Source: CAZSGN01 sp964606415
GTDB taxonomy: Bacteria > Bacteroidota > Bacteroidia > Bacteroidales > JBBRXJ01
Assembly: GCA_964606415.1 (NCBI GenBank)
Contig: CAZSGN010000030.1
Span: 1-16,100 of the forward strand
DNA: 16,100 nucleotides
Direction: 5' to 3'
In this document: positions 14,925 to 16,100 of the stretch, piece by piece
Position numbering within the stretch: the stretch's first letter is position 1
Layout: every line of letters starts with the position of its first letter
The notes under the pieces: model-generated
Seen by the model: the letters and a program-made list of their open reading frames with translations, nothing else
Told to the model about the DNA's origin: nothing
Database searches by the model: none
Program-made: the position numbers and the translations under genes

Positions 14925-15843
14925 GTCTTTTTACATTTTGAATGAACACCTCATTTAAAGAAGGAAAAAGCTCCCGAAAAGCAACAAGTGACTTATTAAA
15001 CCCCCATACTTTAAGAATAAGCTCCTCAAGAGATTCGTCTGGCTCAAAATTCAATACGACCCGACAACCCATTCGATGAGCTTCGATTTTACTAATCTTA
15101 TTGGTAAATTCAGTTAAAAAATCCTGCAGATCACATTCGGATTGCCTGAAAATCAACTCAACAAGATTTAGTTTATTGGCTTCTTTAATAGTCCCAACAT
15201 TACCTTCCAACAAAACCACTCCAGAATCAATAAGTGAGATATTTTCACATAAGGCCTCAACAGATTCCATATTGTGCGTTGATAACAAGACGGTTTTATT
15301 TTGTTCCTTCATCAACGCAATTTCATCCTGAATCAATGTCATATTTACCGGATCAAAACCACTAAAAGGTTCATCAAGAATAATCAATTGCGGATCATGA
15401 ATAACAGTTGTGATAAACTGCACTTTCTGTTGCATCCCTTTAGATAACTGAGCCAGTGGCCTTTTTTTCCATTTTATCAGCTCAAATTTATCCAACCAAT
15501 AATTCATCTGTTTGATGGCTGTATGTCGATCTAAACCTTTCAGGCGGGCAAGATAAACGATTTGCTCTTCGACAGTCATTTTCTTGTACAACCCTCTTTC
15601 TTCTGGCAAATAACCAATTTCTGCAATATTTTTATCAGATAAAGGCGCCCCTCTCCATAAACATTCACCCCGGTCAGGCAAGACAATCCGGTTAATAATT
15701 CTTATGAGGGTTGTTTTTCCTGCACCATTAGGTCCCAACAAACCATAAACATCCCCTTTATCAAGCGATAAAGAAACCCCGGATAATGCAGTATGTCCGG
15801 CGAATTTTTTACAAATCTGGTTAATGGTTAATAGCTTCTCCAT
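14917..15843 (-). CDS. natA: ABC transporter ATPase, NatA-like with DUF4162-like C-terminus
   Basis: A 308-aa ATPase of the ABC-2/NatA class that powers the adjacent NatB-like permease. Walker A is GPNGAGKT (residues 37-44). The Q-loop region reads IGYLPEERGLYKKMT (76-90), where the PEERGLY form is typical of the NatA group. The signature motif is LSKGMQQK (133-140). Walker B with the catalytic glutamate is LIILDEPFSGFD (153-164), and the switch histidine is H190 in LLSTHNMES. After about residue 215 a small alpha/beta C-terminal domain resembling DUF4162 follows, ending in FPSLNEVFIQNVKRRE. All catalytic residues are intact. The ATG at 15841-15843 lies 3 bases beyond the T tract of a terminator for the upstream PorP-like gene, so the pair needs its own promoter. 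Its leader would be about 14 bases if the -7 box at 15864-15871 is used. Confidence 0.92.
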   Translation of the reverse strand: MEKLLTINQICKKFAGHTALSGVSLSLDKGDVYGLLGPNGAGKTTLIRIINRIVLPDRGECLWRGAPLSDKNIAEIGYLPEERGLYKKMTVEEQIVYLARLKGLDRHTAIKQMNYWLDKFELIKWKKRPLAQLSKGMQQKVQFITTVIHDPQLIILDEPFSGFDPVNMTLIQDEIALMKEQNKTVLLSTHNMESVEALCENISLIDSGVVLLEGNVGTIKEANKLNLVELIFRQSECDLQDFLTEFTNKISKIEAHRMGCRVVLNFEPDESLEELILKVWGFNKSLVAFRELFPSLNEVFIQNVKRRE

Positions 15844-15846
15844 AAT

Positions 15847-15894
15847 AAAAAAAAAGGACTTTCCAAAGGTAATAACTCCTTGAGGAAAATCCTT
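15847..15894 (-). terminator. Rho-independent terminator of the PorP-like gene
   Basis: On the minus strand AAGGATTTTCC (15894-15884) pairs with GGAAAGTCCTT (15864-15854) as an 11-pair stem with one G-U pair. The 19-base loop can pair further (AAGG with CCTT). The 3' arm is followed by a T tract (plus-strand A run 15847-15855, nine bases, two of which can pair with the stem). It starts 24 bases after the PorP-like stop codon and ends just before the natA ATG. This is the only strong hairpin terminator I see in the window. Confidence 0.8.
15864..15871 (-). promoter_or_regulatory. Candidate natA -7 box inside the terminator
   Basis: The minus strand reads TACCTTTG, an exact match to TAnnTTTG, in the loop and first base of the 3' arm of the terminator hairpin. 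Transcription would begin near 15857, inside the 3' arm, so the natA message would not carry the full hairpin. No clear -33 TTTG is visible about 20 bases upstream. Confidence 0.45.
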
Positions 15895-15917
15895 AAAAAC
15901 GAATAATAAGTATTATC

Positions 15918-16100
15918 TTAATACCGGTCTAACCAGTCAAATCTGCTTTCACTAGCCCCAAACCTATACCCAAGACTTAATTCGTGAGAGCCATAACTAT
16001 AATTCATAATCCGGCTAAGTGTATAATCAAAACTATATCCTATATAAAAATTTTGGTAGCGCACCCCCCCCATGGCAACGATATCCCCATTGGTTCGGTA
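15918..16100 (-). CDS. PorP/SprF family outer-membrane protein, C-terminal 60 codons
   Basis: The minus strand from the window edge reads open for 60 codons to a TAA at 15918-15920. The translation contains GGVRYQNFYIGYSFDYTLS and SYGSHELSLGYRFG, then ends SRFDWLDRY. Alternating polar/aromatic beta strands with 'NFYIGYSFDYTLS' and 'GSHELSLGYRF' are the C-terminal signature I know from the PorP/SprF family, whose members sit in the outer membrane and are linked to type IX secretion and gliding in Bacteroidota. The last strand is followed by a short tail rather than ending directly on an aromatic residue. An eight-G run on the coding strand (16063-16070 and 16071) encodes part of the MGGV segment and is in frame here. 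The gene is cut at the right window edge; its N-terminus, signal peptide and partners are not visible. It ends in a strong terminator. Confidence 0.8.
   Translation of the reverse strand, partial: YRTNGDIVAMGGVRYQNFYIGYSFDYTLSRIMNYSYGSHELSLGYRFGASESRFDWLDRY

Noticed and set aside
15876..15881. AAGGAG in the terminator loop as natA Shine-Dalgarno
   Set aside because: It is more than 30 bases upstream of the natA ATG and would lie upstream of the proposed transcript start, so it cannot serve natA. It is explained by the pairing inside the hairpin loop.
1..16100. CRISPR array, insertion sequence, prophage, toxin-antitoxin or defence system
   Set aside because: No regularly spaced repeats, transposase, integrase, terminal repeats or small paired genes are visible; all long frames match core or envelope families.

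Overview
The window looks like a chromosomal segment of a Bacteroidota bacterium, most likely in or near the Bacteroidales/Marinilabiliales. The evidence is a PorP/SprF-type outer-membrane protein C-terminus, an HU/CCDC81-like–TM–SPOR protein, a DUF4412-like exported protein, several matches to the Bacteroidota -7 promoter consensus TAnnTTTG, and A-rich leaders that mostly lack a Shine-Dalgarno sequence. The genome is AT-rich and gene-dense. Genus and species cannot be read from it. I see no tRNA, rRNA, CRISPR array, insertion sequence or prophage gene.

Left part (1-4839, all minus strand): a tight five-gene operon for an activated sugar used in surface polysaccharide. It reads, in transcription order, aminotransferase (WbpE type), N-acetyltransferase (WbpD type), 3-dehydrogenase (WbpB type), UDP-HexNAc 6-dehydrogenase (TviB/WbpA type) and GalE-type 4-epimerase (cut by the window edge). 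The first four are the complete enzyme set known to turn UDP-GlcNAc into UDP-2,3-diacetamido-2,3-dideoxyglucuronic acid. No glycosyltransferase, flippase or WbpI 2-epimerase is visible; these may lie to the left.

Middle part (4840-11920): housekeeping and envelope genes in alternating orientation. After a 220-base divergent region comes a membrane protein with a cytoplasmic HU/CCDC81-like part and a periplasmic SPOR domain. It is convergent with metG. metG is divergent from an LD-carboxypeptidase across an inverted repeat built from two -7-like boxes. Then follow a DUF4412-like exported protein (minus), a YraN/UPF0102 nuclease-like protein and a DUF502 membrane protein (plus), and a stand-alone LuxE-like adenylate-forming enzyme (minus) whose stop codon overlaps that of the DUF502 gene.

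Right part (11921-16100): an FAD-dependent oxidoreductase of the amine-oxidase/UGM-like type (plus), a NatA/NatB-like ABC exporter pair (minus, overlapping genes), and the last 60 codons of a PorP/SprF-like gene (minus). Between porP and natA lies a strong rho-independent terminator. Its loop and 3' arm contain a perfect -7 box, so the terminator of one gene and the promoter of the next seem to share the same bases.

Most of the window is ordinary core genome. The features most worth a second look are the terminator/promoter overlap before natA, the HU-like–TM–SPOR architecture, the TviB-like dehydrogenase in a Wbp-type pathway, the orphan LuxE-like enzyme with a C-terminal cysteine, and an eight-G tract in the PorP-like gene. 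I do not see a convincing previously undescribed multi-gene system.
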